Positions 36,490 through 48,986 of a DNA stretch of 64,000 bases are shown here, in pieces. Under the pieces are notes generated by a model, which made no database searches, was not told the DNA's origin, and saw nothing but the letters and a program-made list of their open reading frames with translations. Location: NCBI GenBank assembly GCA_007922305.1, contig ML677366.1, positions 15,538,338-15,602,337 on the forward strand, in the 5' to 3' direction. The stretch comes from Dermatemys mawii (lineage: Eukaryota > Chordata > Testudines > Dermatemydidae). Each line of letters begins with the position of its first letter. Positions within the stretch are counted from its first letter, which is position 1. The position numbers were made by a program, and so were the translations under genes.

Positions 36490-36695
36490 GGGGAGGGATA
36501 GCTCAATGGTTTGAGTATTGGCCTGCTAAACCCAGGGTTGTGAGTTCAATCCTTGAGGGGGCCATTTAGGGATCTGGGGAAAAAAATCTAGCAGGGGACA
36601 GTACTTGGTCCTGCTAGTGTAGGCAGGGGACTGGACTCGATGACCTTCAAGGTTTTTCCAGTTCTATGAGATAGGTATATCTCCATATATTTAAA
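36490..36695 (+). mobile_element. tRNA-derived SINE (turtle Cry-type)
   Basis: It has a pol III A box (TAGCTCAATGG, 36499-36509) and B box (GAGTTCAATCC, 36542-36552) at tRNA-like spacing. A SINE body follows with TACTTGGTCCTGCTAGTG and GGACTGGACTCGATGACCTT and a tail around GAGATAGGTATATCTCC. This matches the well-known cryptodiran turtle tRNA-derived SINE as I recall it. It lies inside the Harbinger relic, so it is younger than that element. Confidence 0.85.
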
Positions 36696-37366
36696 TATGT
36701 GGTGTCCTTGTGCTGCAGGTTGGGGGACAGCTGAGCACATCCTAGAGTTCTGTACTCACTGGTCTTCATACCACACCTGCATGACAATGTGATCCCACCA
36801 TGAGTGCTTGTTTCTCTACCGTATGCAGGTGGTCTGTGAAAGCACAAAGCACTGATAAGTTGCTGCTGTCCATATCACACTCGGATGCCTGTGATTCATC
36901 CTCTGTCAGTAATTTTGCGAGTAACTCTGTAACTGTGTTGCCATGCGCAATGTCCTCATGACAGTTAACAGTGCATAGGATAGAAGTGCAGGATCCATTC
37001 TCTCTCACTGCAGATGCTGGCATGCACTAAAAAGAATGATGGTTGGAAAAACTGCGCAAAAGGAAGCCACAAACCATTGGAGGGTCACAAAGTGGTTCAT
37101 GACGGTACATTTTGCACGTCCCAGGATGCGCTGTGCTCTGTTTCTGCATTCCCACAACACCTAGCGATGGATGGTGTCGCCAGGCACTGTGGGATACATA
37201 TCAACAGTCCCTTGCTCTCGCTGTCAACAATGGTGCTCCAAATGTGGACACAATCTGTCAACAGAGGGAGCAAATGAAGACATGCTTTGGCAACTTTGCT
37301 TTTGTCGACTCTTCCTTGTCGACATTACTTTCATCGACAAAATTTGCCAGCTTAGACAAGCCCTTA

Positions 37367-38039
37367 TTAAAAAGTTTAGGAACCACTGCTTTAAGTCATA
37401 CAAGACACACCCAGGACTGAACTACATTTGAGGTGGAACTTGAACATATGATCATCTGGCCAGGGAGGACAGAACGATCAACCAGGACATTAGCTCAGCC
37501 ATAATATATTCCCCGCTTAAGGATTGCGATACTGTGATGGTGCACTAAATGCAGAAAGCAAATGCAGTTGCACGAAGCACCTCAATTTTTATTGAAGTAA
37601 TGAGAAATAAGACTTAAAAATGCACCAAGACAGACATCTAAGTTCTTTTAGAAAAAAAATTGACAGTTCAAAAGCCAAAAAGGTATATGTGCTTTCTAAA
37701 GAGCTATGTAGGTTCCAGATAAAAATGAGAATTTTAAAGATGGAATATTATAGGTGGAGCTATTATTGCCAACTATTAAGGTTCCCTGACAATTTACATA
37801 AAGCCCTTTATTCAGTTGTTTTGTAACTGACAAACTAACACTTAGGCTGAAATTTTTCATGTTGGGTTTCTGCCTCAGTCTAAATATTTTTCTGCAAAAT
37901 TTCAGACAAAATGGTTTTAATTTCCGAGAAGGAGGATAGAGAAAAATACATTTTGCCCAGGTTAAAAAGTTATGGTGACTCTTTCTTGGAACAGATCTGG
38001 TGATCTATTAGCAGGGACTTCAACTTTGGCACAGTTACA
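37367..38039. other. Presumed intron, nothing recognised
   Basis: AT-rich sequence with no gene or repeat boundary that I can support. Confidence 0.4.
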
Positions 38040-38560
38040 CTCCATATTCTTCATAGAAATATTGTTATGATGTGAATGTAGCATAACTAAGGTATGTTTT
38101 ATGCAAGATGGGTCATGTGAGAAAGGTTATGATTGACCAAATATGATTATCCAGTTTGTATGCATGTTTCATTTCTATATATAAAATTAGGAATATTGAC
38201 AACGTAACAATTACAACTGAGTGTGTAATTGGGAAACACACACTAGACAGCAGGTCACCACCCTTGATGGGCCATTAGGAAGAAACAATAAGAGTTTGAA
38301 GATATCAATCACTTTCCTTCCTGAGAAGCTGGGACATTACTTGGACTCTACACAAAGTCATGTGGTCATGTCACCTGGTACGAAGCACCATCTTGAACTT
38401 CTAATGATTTTCCACTAAAAAGAGGGAGAGGTCAAGACTGGGAAACAAAGCGTTCCTGAATTATGTAAATTCTATTTAAGGCTGGGCAGTAAGTTGATCT
38501 GGGTACACTCCTCACTGAATCCCCACCTAGGATAACAGCTGGAAAGACCTGTGAAATAAA
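38040..38560 (+). repeat. Probable interspersed (LTR-like) repeat
   Basis: The order of blocks, including TTTGTATGCATGTTTCATTT, CACACTAGACAGCAGGTCA, TTGATGGGCCATTAGG and TATTTAAGGCTGGGCAG, resembles a dispersed reptile repeat, possibly an LTR. No ends, target duplication or coding motifs were established. Confidence 0.35.
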
Positions 38561-41500
38561 AAAAATGTGGGAGGGGAGGGGTTGCGCTCAGTCTGGAAAA
38601 GGGATCTGGTCTGTGAATATGGCGTCTAAAGATTTAAGCTGCAAACAGGTAGCTGCCGGAGAGCCTGATTCAGCAAAAATGGAGAGGAAGCCCAGGCTAG
38701 TGGAGCAGGCAGACTCAGTGAAACCCCAGTACATCAAGTGGCATCCCAAAAGGGGAGTCCAACCAATCACAGAATGGACTTGAGCCTCCTGCAGTCTCAA
38801 TGAAAAATCCAGCTAAATTTTGTAAAGTTATATGCCTTTGAAAAATTGCAATTCGCACATGCAATTTGCAGTTCGCACTTTGAATCTAGCAGCTAAAATC
38901 TCCAGTCTGTGCTCACTGACCCAGGTTCAAACTTCTCACACCTCTTAGTGCTGAACAGACTGTGCGTCAGACACAGACCAAATAAGCATACTCCATCCAG
39001 CCCTGGGTTACAATTGGACTTTCCCTGGAATGGGTTCTACCAGATGTTCCAGGGTGGGGCTTGGCACTGGAAATGAGAGTCTGTCTCTGTCATGCTCTCA
39101 ATGACACACTCCTCCCTCCCCCTGCCCCCGCTCCTCCTTGCCAGCACCTAGGCAAAACTGAGGAAGGAAGCTGTCTGATCTGAATGCTAAGGGGAGGGGA
39201 CTGAGGCACTGAGAGATTAAGGTTAAGTATCCACCAAATCTGGGTGCCCAATCTGAAACAGCTAGGATCTGATTTCTCCAACTTGGCATCCTATAGCACT
39301 TGACAAGTAGAAAGAAGTACAGCTCCCATTGACTTCAGCTGCAGATCTGAGTGCTCAGCATTTTGGCAAATCAGATCCCATTGTATTAGGTTGAGCACAC
39401 AGAAAATGAAGAACACACTCAATGATCACTTTAGAAAAGTCTGGTTTAAGTGACTTGACTAGCATCACACAGGAACTCTGTGGCAAAGGCCAGAACAGAA
39501 TCCACTTGTCCAGTGCGCTATTTAACATGTCTTAATCATAAGATGTCCTTCCTCTTCCTGCAGTTCCCTCCTTCATTTACTACACACCTTCCATCTTCTG
39601 CAACAAAGGAGGCAAGGTCCTATGGCCAACAGCCTCCTCTACTACGAAACCTTGATTCATTCCCAGAGCAGGGCTCGTCTGTGCACTCAGTAAGGCAGGG
39701 GTGCTGTTGAAAAATAGTATGTGATCATGTAATTTAAGACTATATCATAATGCATAAACACAAGGGGCTGAATGAAGGTTCCACAGGAAAGCTTACTTTT
39801 GCCATTTCCTAACTTCTGAGTGCTTGACTTTGCAACATTAATGTTCTTTTAGCATACTGTTTTTTGTGTTTAATTCTATATTAATCCTTTTCAGGATTAG
39901 AGTAAGAACTACGGAAGCAAATGTTTTTTAGAAAAAAATGTACAAGAAATATTCATATTTCTAAAACTCTAGGTTAAAATATTTTGAGTGATAAAATGAA
40001 TCTATGGCAGACAAATATGGAAAGCAGACATCAAAGACACGCTGATGTAGTAAGGAAGTTCTTTGCTAAAATATACAAATTTACTTTGAAGAGTGTAAAA
40101 TCTGAGGCCAACATTACTTGACAGTCCACATAGGTTTACTGGATTTCACAAATGGATGAAGCAAAATTAACTTAATATACAATTCCAAAGTTTTAACATA
40201 TTATATTACATTTAGCTTGCTAACTATTACTAATAAAATACATAAAAACAGTCCAACTATATTTTGAATAAATGTTTCCCATATACAAACATATTCAAGG
40301 AGCCTATACAAACATTCCATGTGCCATGCTGAGCTAATCTCTGTGGCTAAGAAACAAAATAAATGAACCTGATTTTCAAATAACTCCAGTTAAACTTCAT
40401 TTTAATCTAACATTCTTAAAAAGCCTTCATTTAAGAGAGTGTGAAGACTGCACAATTAAGCACTAAAAAGCCACGAAATTATAAAGTTCAGGTCTGTGTT
40501 CATAACTTTAGCTCTGTCCCCTTATTTATATGCACTGATAGACTTTAAGTACAGTACATGATTACATGTAAGATGACCAAACAATGCAATTTCTATATTG
40601 ATATATTTTACACTTATTCTTCTTCTCAGCATAACTCGGTGTCTTTTTGTATATTAACTTCTCTTCTCTCTAAGGTATACATCTAACAATTTTGTCAGAG
40701 TCCATATACCACACATTTTCTTTCTGCTAAGCAGTGGAACCTGCTTTAGGTGTAATTCAGGAGATGAAGCAGTTAAAGCTATTTCAGCTGCACATATATG
40801 CTAATACATAGTAAGCCTACTGCAGTGGTGGTTTTTGTAATGTGACCACATGCCCATTGTAAAATAGATTAAGGACACAACAAATCATTTAATATGAAAG
40901 TTTAAATCTTAATAGGTATCCTGTCCATTAAATTTATATTTCCATTATTATATGTGGAATGTGTTTAACAGCATCCAAAGCATCTTAATGCCAAATGCTC
41001 TCTGAAACATAAACTAAATTTTAGTGACAATTACTTTGAGTAAATTATTTTAATTTGACCTGACAGGAATACATCTGAACTTACTTAAGACTTAAAGCAA
41101 AAAAAAAAAGACCATTAGAACTTCAGAGGCAGTTTAATGTGCTTGCTGTAGCAAACAACTGAGATGTCAGAAATCACAGACTGAAATCACACTGAAATCC
41201 TGAACTAGTAGGTTTCATTTCATTGTGCTTGAGGGAAACCATGAAACTGCATGCTACTAAAAAAACAGCTGTTCCATTTGAATCGAGTAACCATAAATAA
41301 AGGAAATAACTTTGCCTAAAAGACATCTAAGATAAAAATGAAGAAAACCTTCCATAAAACAGAAAGATACTCAACTTTCTGACTAACAAGGTCATCATTT
41401 TTTCTTTCAGCATGATAACAGTGCTTTTCTACAGGTGTCACACTGACAGCACTGGAAATTGCTGAGATGCGTCCTTACACTGCTGACCACTGTCCTGGGG

Positions 41501-42685
41501 CTCACCTGAAGATAATCACCTTTAGGCCTGAGGCGAGAGTAATTCACTCAAAAATGTTCCTTCCTTGGCCCCTAAGCTGACACCATCAACAAAGGTTCCA
41601 GTTACAACATGGACACCTGCCCACTAGAATCTGAACAAAGAACATTAACTGATCATCAGTGATACTTCACAAGATTGCTCTGCACAAATTGTAAGATATA
41701 AACATTAATACTCTTAAAATGCAGTTGCAAAAATTTAAATTTATCCAATCCCACAAAAAATGAACAAATGAACTAATTTTCCAATACAGGACTGGTGGTA
41801 ACCACAAAAAGAAATGAATATGATGCAAGCCTAGAGATATTTCCACAAAACCACGATTATACTTGGCTTACATACAAGTTACATAAAGAAAGATTTTTCT
41901 GTGTATATTTGGCAGCTGTTCGCCCCTTTCAGCTGTGTTTCTGGGTAATTTCTTCAAAACTGGCAAAACAATCTGGTTCTGCAGCCTTGAACCTGTGCAT
42001 TTATGATTTTTGAAAGCCTGAGGTTTTTAACTTATTTTGATTTTATTTACACGAATAAGCCTTACAACAAAAAGTCAAGGGAGAAAAGAATTTTAAAAAA
42101 GAATTGCCTACCACTAATCTGAAATTAATGTCTGTCCTGTTAATATTGAAATTACCAAAAATGGAAAATAGGCCAAAAAGAAGCCCTAGAATGACTGAAA
42201 ATTGTGGCCATCTGCCCTCAAGATTAGTTTATTAAATATTAAAAAAACTAACCTTGAGGATCTGTCATTAATGTACTTCCGATTCCCCAATACAAATATT
42301 GCTCCTTTTCAACTACCTCAGAGTCATATGGCAATGAACACAAATGCTATGTACCACCATGCTGCTTCTGTTTATGTTCAATAACTACATCTATTGTAGG
42401 AAAATTAAATACTTCAAGCATGCAAATTCAGTCACCAGCCTTAGGGTCAATTCTTGAGGACCCTACAGGGTGGCTACAGAAGATCAAAATTACAGCAGGA
42501 AATGTACAGGGCTGAGGCACTGTGTTGGGACTCCACTCCATCCACTATACCTAAAAGAACTATCCTAATGGTGGCTTTTTTTGTGGGCCCATGGTGGGAT
42601 TTGGGAAGGCTATTGTAGGCAGGTCTGGAAAGCAGAAGACTGTTGCAAGTGCATCCATTAACTAGAGAAATTCTCTGAACACTAA
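38561..42685. other. Presumed intron, nothing recognised
   Basis: About 4 kb without a supported gene. One copy of the recurrent CCCATTGACTTCAG motif lies at 39326-39339. The rest is AT-rich with no recognised ends of mobile elements. Confidence 0.45.
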
Positions 42686-42930
42686 GCCCTGGTCTACTCT
42701 GGGGGGTGGGGTTCGACCTAAGGTACACAACTTCAGCTACAAGAACAGCATAGCTGAAGTCGACGCATCTTAGTTGACTTACCTCACATCCTCACGGCGC
42801 AGGATCGACTGTTGTCACTCTCCCATCCACTCCACTTCTGCCTCCGTCTTGGTGGATTACAGGAGTCGAAGGCAGAGAGATCGGGGATCGATCACTACCC
42901 GCCAATTCGGTGGGTAGTGAAGACGTACCC
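42686..42930. mobile_element. Harbinger-like MITE
   Basis: It starts GCCCTGGTCTACTCTGG and ends, reverse-complemented, GGGTACGTCTTCACTACC, with TAA on each side (42683-42685 and 42931-42933). The interior has GGTTCGACCTAAGGTACAC and a self-complementary AACTTCAGCTA / TAGCTGAAGTCGAC pair. It fits turtle Harbinger-type miniature elements. No coding sequence. Confidence 0.75.
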
Positions 42931-42933
42931 TAA

Positions 42934-45149
42934 GATGCATGTATGTACGTGGGTAGGATGTGGCTGCTACTACCACTCATGTAGTAATTATTATGGCTGT
43001 GTAATTGCTCAGTGTGCCACGCTTCTTGGTGAGGAGGGAAGATTCAGCTCCTGACATACTTCTATGATAGTTCTATGATAAAGGGGAAATTGGAACAACT
43101 TTTCTAACCCCCACAATGACAAAAAAGGTGTTAAGGTGTATCCACTAAAAGTATGCTTTCTGTGCTACAAGGAGCATGAATATGTTTTTAAAAGTGACTT
43201 TGAAAGGAATTTGATGACATTAAAAAAGATCTGAAAGGTTTGTTGTTACTGCTGCTTTAAAGGATGATTACCATTTTTCTGCAAGAGAAATTCAAGCCCC
43301 ATCTACACTGGAAGAATCTATGATGTCTGGAGAGCTTGTGAAAATCACCACAAGAAGTAAACAAGTAAAAGTTGAGCTGGTCAGAGGGGAAGACATTTTT
43401 AGTCAGACAGATGTCATCTCTTTTTTGGGGTTGTTCACATCTATTTCATGCCAACAGCTAATCAACACTGTGACTAAAGAAAGCTTCTGTTAAAGATCCA
43501 ACTTTATCAACCTTCAGTTGAAGTGCCAGGAGCTTAAAAGAAATCTTCTATGCTTTCCAATGGTCTTCCAATAAAACTAGGCAAGACCAGACAGTACATT
43601 CATTAAATTTTTAAGGTAAAAAAAGGAGGGGGGAAAATCTTTTTTTTTTTTTTTTTTTAAGTAAACTTTTCAGGGCCACTTCATACATCGCAGGAAACAA
43701 AAGAAGAAAATAAAAATAAAAACCCAAAACAAAACAAAAACAAACAAAAAGCCCTCCCAGCCCTTCCCCCCCAACACTCTCCCCAAATAAATGGATAAGC
43801 CCAATTTCACAAAATTCTTTGCTGGCCACATTTAACAATTCTCTCTCCCGTAGAGAAAGAAAAGTGACTATAAAGCCATAGATTTGTTTGGTTCCAGAAA
43901 TATAACCGATAAATTTGGATCTCACATGATTTTGTCACACACACACACACACACACACAGTGTGCTGTTTTTTAATGAATCTGAAAAGGGTAGGAGAGAG
44001 AGGAGGGAAGAAACTTTCTGATCCAAAATTTATTTGTGGTTTAAAAAAAGGCATCAGCATTATCTTCCTTGTTTGTTTACATACAGATGGAAATCTCTAA
44101 AGCCCAAGAACAAAAGTGTTAATTAATACTTGGCTTATTAGAAAAATAACCTCTTTCAATAGTAAATATTTATACAAACATACTGCTGTCATCATATCCA
44201 CGTCTGTCAAACTAAATGATAGCAAGAGTGACATAGGCTTTAGCTGAAAACCCAAGCACTGCAAAATCATATAAATTAGAGAAATAACTACTGTGTGAAA
44301 TTCAATCCCGCTGTAAACTCACTGGCTTCACTGAAGACATGTCTGTTTATGCTAGATTTGGCCCACTGAGTCATCTTTTCTAGTCCCCTGCTTACTCCAG
44401 AAGATTCATCACTATGCATTTTTTCTCCTTGCAGTTTAGATTTTTTAAAATTATCTATTTGTTTTTAAGAGCCCCTTTAGAAAATGCACCCTTTGGTCTT
44501 TTGTCAGCTATAAATCCTTCCAGCACTCCTCCTTGAAGTTCCTGAAATTTGTCAGTATCTTCCCGATAATGTAATGATCACAGTTAACGCAATACTCAGT
44601 GGGACAGATTGCATTACTAAGGATTGCAGGAACCCTATATTTATATATTTTTCTTAATTTCCCCTTCAAAATAATGATCCTCATGGTCTCAGCACACTAC
44701 AACTCTCACAGTTAGGCATGCACCAGCCTGTGTGAGCCAGTTTTCAAAATGGTTCTATTCTTGATGCTTCAAATGGAAAGTGTGCTTTAACATTTAAAGA
44801 TATTAAAAAGAAATGGGAAGCCAAAAGGCCTCTTGAGCTATTCAGACTTCTCTTACCAGAAGAGACCAAAAGTTAAGTCCCCTTTTTTTTCAATTATTTT
44901 ATTTTAAACACCAAAGTCTGGTTTTAAATGGTACTGAAGGAGTTGCTCAGCTCTTCCGAGAAAATAAAGTTTATTTTTTCTCCTGCAAATATTGGGAAGG
45001 AATGGAAAATTCATATTATAGCAGACTCATGCTCTGTTTTAAGTTCTATATTGACTCATGTTATTTTTTTAAAAAGCCATACAGTGTTGGAGGCATGATG
45101 TAGGTAAATGTTAAGAGCAATAGTACAGTACAATATTACACAGGAGAGA
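42934..45149. other. Presumed intron with simple repeats
   Basis: No gene. A T-tract lies at about 43640-43659 and a (CA)n microsatellite at 43936-43959. The open frame at 43611-43925 on the minus strand is composed largely of simple sequence and is not a gene. Confidence 0.5.
43936..43959. repeat. (CA)n microsatellite
   Basis: Twelve uninterrupted CA dinucleotides. Confidence 0.95.
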
Positions 45150-45157
45150 CTATAGAC

Positions 45158-45921
45158 CAGGGGTGGGCAAACCTTTTGGCCCAAGGGCCACACTGGGCTT
45201 CAAAATTGTGCAGAGGGCCAGGTAGGGAAGGCCCCGCCCCCCATCCCAGTGGTTGTCAAAGTGGGGTGTGCGCACCCCTGGGGGTGCGCGAGACCCCTGA
45301 ACTCTCTGCGGCATTTCGGCAGACATGCTTCCGCCGCCGCTGGATCGGGCCTGGACGCCGCGCAAACAGGAAATTTTATTTGTGTCCCGCTGAAACGCCA
45401 CCGACTGCGGAAGCTTTGCCACGGTCAGTCCGGCACCCCGGGCCAGGAGCATGGGGCCCCGCAGCAAGACGTACTCGGCCAGGCCCCCTGGCCAGGAGCG
45501 CGGGGCCCCGTGGCTTGTCGTCGGCCCAGCACCCCCCCGCCCCCGGGGGCACGGGGCCCCGCGACAAGACGCGCGCGGCCAGGCTCCCCGGCCGGGAGGG
45601 CGGGGCCCCACGGCTTGCCATGCTTGGCCCAGCCCCCGTGCCGCGCTGGGCCTGGCCCCCTGGCCAGGAACGCGGGGCCCTGCGGCTTGCCATGCTGGCC
45701 CCGGCCTCCTGGTCGGGAGTGTGGGCCCGCACAGCTTGCAGCGCTCGGTCCAGCCCCCCTGCCGCACTGGGCCTGGAAGCCCGGCCGGGAGCGCGGGGCT
45801 GTGTGGCTTGCCGCGCTCGGGCCTGGGCCACTGGCCCCGATCCCCAGCCCAAGCTCGCGGGCCAAATAAAAATGGCTGGCAGGCCACATGTGGCCCGCGG
45901 GCCGTAGTTTGCCCATGTCTG
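45158..45921. mobile_element. hAT-type element carrying a GC-rich minisatellite
   Basis: It starts CAGGGGTGGGCAAACC and ends GTTTGCCCATGTCTG. Target duplications CTATAGAC (45150-45157) and CTCTAGAC (45922-45929) differ at one base. The interior from about 45430 to 45830 is extremely GC- and CpG-rich. It holds about seven diverged units of roughly 50-70 bp built on GGCCAGGAGCGCGGGGCCCC and GGCTTGCC. Long open frames on both strands come from this composition and periodicity. None looks like a gene. Confidence 0.9.
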
Positions 45922-45929
45922 CTCTAGAC

Positions 45930-46730
45930 ACTACAGTGCACTAATATTTTTGATCCAAATATTTCCTACAAGTAAACAAACTCACTAATTTCAGTTCACA
46001 TATTAGTAACATGAAAGGGCTTCTCTTACAATTCGACAAGAGCAAATGTGGTCTAACCATCTGCAGAACATTGGGAGGGACTTCCATTTTCCTTGATTTT
46101 ACCCTTAGTGTTATGCTACAAACATGGGCAGACTGAATTTAGATACTGTTTTCTCAATTTGTAGATTATAAAAGACAAGTAGCATCTGTTACTTGCCAGA
46201 TGTCGATTATAAAGGTTGTTAAAATTAATGAGGTCTTCAGGCAGTGAGCAAAAAATTTGTGGTAATCCATGGGAGTCTTGAAGGTTGTGTCGTGTTTGCT
46301 TAGAAAGGGCTAGCGGAACATATTGCTATAAATTCTGCCACTGGAGAAACAGGGAATCTTTGGGAATTAGAAATTAGCTAACTCCTATTTAACTCCTATT
46401 CAAAATATAGGTGGGAAGGTAGGAAGACAAAATAAACAAGATAATTCAAAAATTTGCTAAAAGTCTCTTCTCACATGGTAGATTTATAAATTGTCTAGAT
46501 TAAGGGTCCAAATTTGGTTGATTTGCATTAGTAGTTAAAAATTCCTTTTAGATAATAAATCACACAACTGAAATGCTAGGTGACTGCAAGAATAGAATAG
46601 TCAGTTACTAATATGTTTTAAACATTATAAAGCAGCATATAAATTAATTTATATGTATATCCTGTGGGGAATGCCTTATTAATAGTATTTGACCACTTAT
46701 CCTGTTAACTTTCAAGACATGCAAATATAG
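45930..46730. other. Presumed intron, nothing recognised
   Basis: AT-rich sequence without gene or recognised repeat. Confidence 0.5.
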
Positions 46731-47383
46731 CAGAACCTCATAGTTACGGACACCTCGGGTATGGAGGCTGCCCCCAACTCTGAAATGTTCCGGAACTCAA
46801 GTTACAGACTTCAGCCAAGGGGAGGTTGGGGCAGCAGCCGTGGGGGCATCAGGGACTCCAGGCTTTAGACCTGGGGGGAGTGCTGGGGCTTGGGGCTTCA
46901 GCCTCAAGGCTTCGCTCCTGGTTTCAGCCTTGTGGTGGATGCTGGGGCTCCAGCCCCACCCCTGTTCCTGGCTTCTGCCCCACAGGGAGCACCCAGGCTC
47001 CCTATGTCTCCATTCCCGGACTCACTGAGGGGAGGGACAATGGTGCTAGAGCTCGGGGCTTTAGCTATGGGTGGAGCACTGGGGCTGAAACCAGCGCTCC
47101 CCACTAGCTAAAGTCCCAAGCCCTGGCGACACTCAGTGGGGCTGAAGCCATAGCAGAGCCACAAGGCTGAAGTTCAAAGCCCCAGTGCTACCCACAGTCT
47201 AAAGCCCTGAGTCTCACTGTTCCTGAGCGTCAGAAGCCCCAAACCCTCCACTCCACCCTGAGCCCCGATTCCCGCTCCCCACTCTGTAGCTGCAGCTCCA
47301 ACCTCCTGTGGCTGAAGCCCTGAGCCCCAGGGCCAAAGCCGCTAGGCAGTACAGTATTTGCTGGAGTTTGTTTTTTTATCTTT

Positions 47384-47414
<31 letters not shown>

Positions 47415-47460
47415 TGTCCTGCGCTGCTCCCTGATTGATTACTTCTGGTTCCACCCTTTA
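46731..47460. mobile_element. Tigger/pogo-like non-autonomous element
   Basis: The left end reads CAGAACCTCATAGTTACGGA, followed by CACCTCGGGTATGGAGG and AACTCTGAAATGTTCCGGAA. This is typical of Tigger-type miniature elements in reptiles. The right part has a T-tract then a G-run (about 47377-47414) and CCTGATTGATTACTTCTGGT, also typical. The middle is filled by GC-rich diverged repeats (GGGGCTTCAGCC-like). The right terminus is not sharply defined. Confidence 0.7.
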
Positions 47461-48762
47461 AAGTCCTAAACCAGGACTTTAGATAACTAATTTGTACCTT
47501 CAGTCAATATGATGGGGCATTAGCAATGAGAAGAAATATTCCAACAGAAGTAACTACCTTTCCAGCTCCTTTGATACAGAGCCCTTGACACAGTGGGTAT
47601 GTCAAGAAATGGCTTGAAATTGAACATGGAGAATGCCTTAAATACACTTGAGAGACAAAGTAGATGATGTAACCTTGAGTTCCTAAGTTCAGATCTCAAA
47701 ACACATCATCTGTGTTTTATCTCGTGCTCATTCTTAAGGAATCAGAGCAGTCTATAATAGCATGTGAATCCATATAAATGGATTTAATTTACATTCCTAT
47801 TTCCAAGGGCTGGGGAGAAACTGTCTGGAATGGACCTGTCCTTTGATTCTTAATGTCCTTTTGAATTTTTTTTTAAAAAGGGAAATCTTATTCTCTATGT
47901 CCAACAAGTCTTCCTATATGAAATAGTTATCTCCCAAAGTGTGCTCCATCAATTGCTAAAAACCTATACACATGCAGACACACAGAGCGAAATTAAATGT
48001 TTAAATAGCAGCTATTTTATAATAATGAACTGAAAATTGGTCTTCTATAGCCAGTCCTGGGCCAGCACTCAAACAGGCACTTCTAGAATAAACACCAGAG
48101 TGTAAAATTCTAGTCCCATTGACTTCAGTAAAACCAGTATTTCGCTCCTGGTGAGGCTTGACAGTTTAAGGTCTGATATCTCACAAACAATACAACTTCA
48201 GTATTCCAAATCTATAAAACAGTATCTCTATCTCCTAGCTTATGAGATGAAGTATGGCAAAATCAAGATAAATGATAGCTGCAAAAGCAATTAGTTGGTG
48301 GGTCAGTAAATATGCTATCCAGACCAGTAAGCTGTTCTAAATATAATTTTTCAGGGATCAAAAAGATTTGATCCCCCATCAGCTAATCTGTGAATAAAAG
48401 CTTATATAGTTTAAAAAGATTGACTAAAGGAGAGGTGGGAGGAGAAAAGAGTAACTGTGTTTGAGTGCAGTTGAGAAACAAAGCTTGTAGTGTAGCCAAA
48501 AGTGTGTGTGCACTTCTAAAGAGTAATAAGAAACGCAAATTACAATTATTACAGCAAAAGACCTTGAGGGTAAGAAAGCCAACCGGAAAAAGCAACAGCA
48601 ACCTACAGCGTTGCTTTAACAATCAGTCAATTGTATAACTATTTAGGAGACCTCCTTTCCTTTTATTCTAGCAGCATGTGGAGCAAACACCTCATGATAT
48701 TGAAACAAGCTAATTTTTCACAGTGTCTCCCAGACACCAAAGGCTCCTCAGAAACTAGATTG
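47461..48762. other. Presumed intron, nothing recognised
   Basis: No gene. One copy of the CCCATTGACTTCAG motif lies at 48116-48129. Confidence 0.45.
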
Positions 48763-48770
48763 GTCTAGCT

Positions 48771-48978
48771 CAGGCCTGCACAACTCAGAAAGCAGCGAGG
48801 GCCATATTACTGCAAAAAACCCAGCTGCCGGCCAAAAAGCCCCGCACTCGTCCCACCCCCATCTGCTTCCCCCCACCCCACCGCTTGGCTTGGCCCACCC
48901 CTACTCACCCCCTGCGGGCTGCACAGTGTGCCCATGTGGGCCGCACATGGCTCCTGGGCCGCATGTTGTGCAGGCCTG
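48771..48978. mobile_element. hAT-type MITE with perfect 8-bp target duplication
   Basis: A 208-bp element whose ends are CAGGCCTGCACAAC and GTTGTGCAGGCCTG, exact reverse complements over 14 bases. It is flanked by GTCTAGCT on both sides (48763-48770 and 48979-48986). Non-coding. Confidence 0.95.
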
Positions 48979-48986
48979 GTCTAGCT

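Larger units (their letters stand above)
34780..37366 (-). mobile_element. PIF/Harbinger DNA transposon, decayed and interrupted
   Basis: Sequence of a Harbinger element. It has a Myb/SANT-like frame on the plus strand at its low end and a DDE transposase on the minus strand, facing each other as is usual for this superfamily. The high end (near 37366) reads inward TAAGGGCTTGTCTAAGCTGG. The matching low end was not found, so that end may be lost. A SINE is inserted at about 36490-36695. Edges are approximate. Confidence 0.75.

Noticed and set aside
45150..45931. Several overlapping open frames of 158-245 codons on both strands.
   Set aside because: They arise from a GC-rich tandem repeat inside a hAT element. 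All frames are open because stop codons are AT-rich. There are no motifs.
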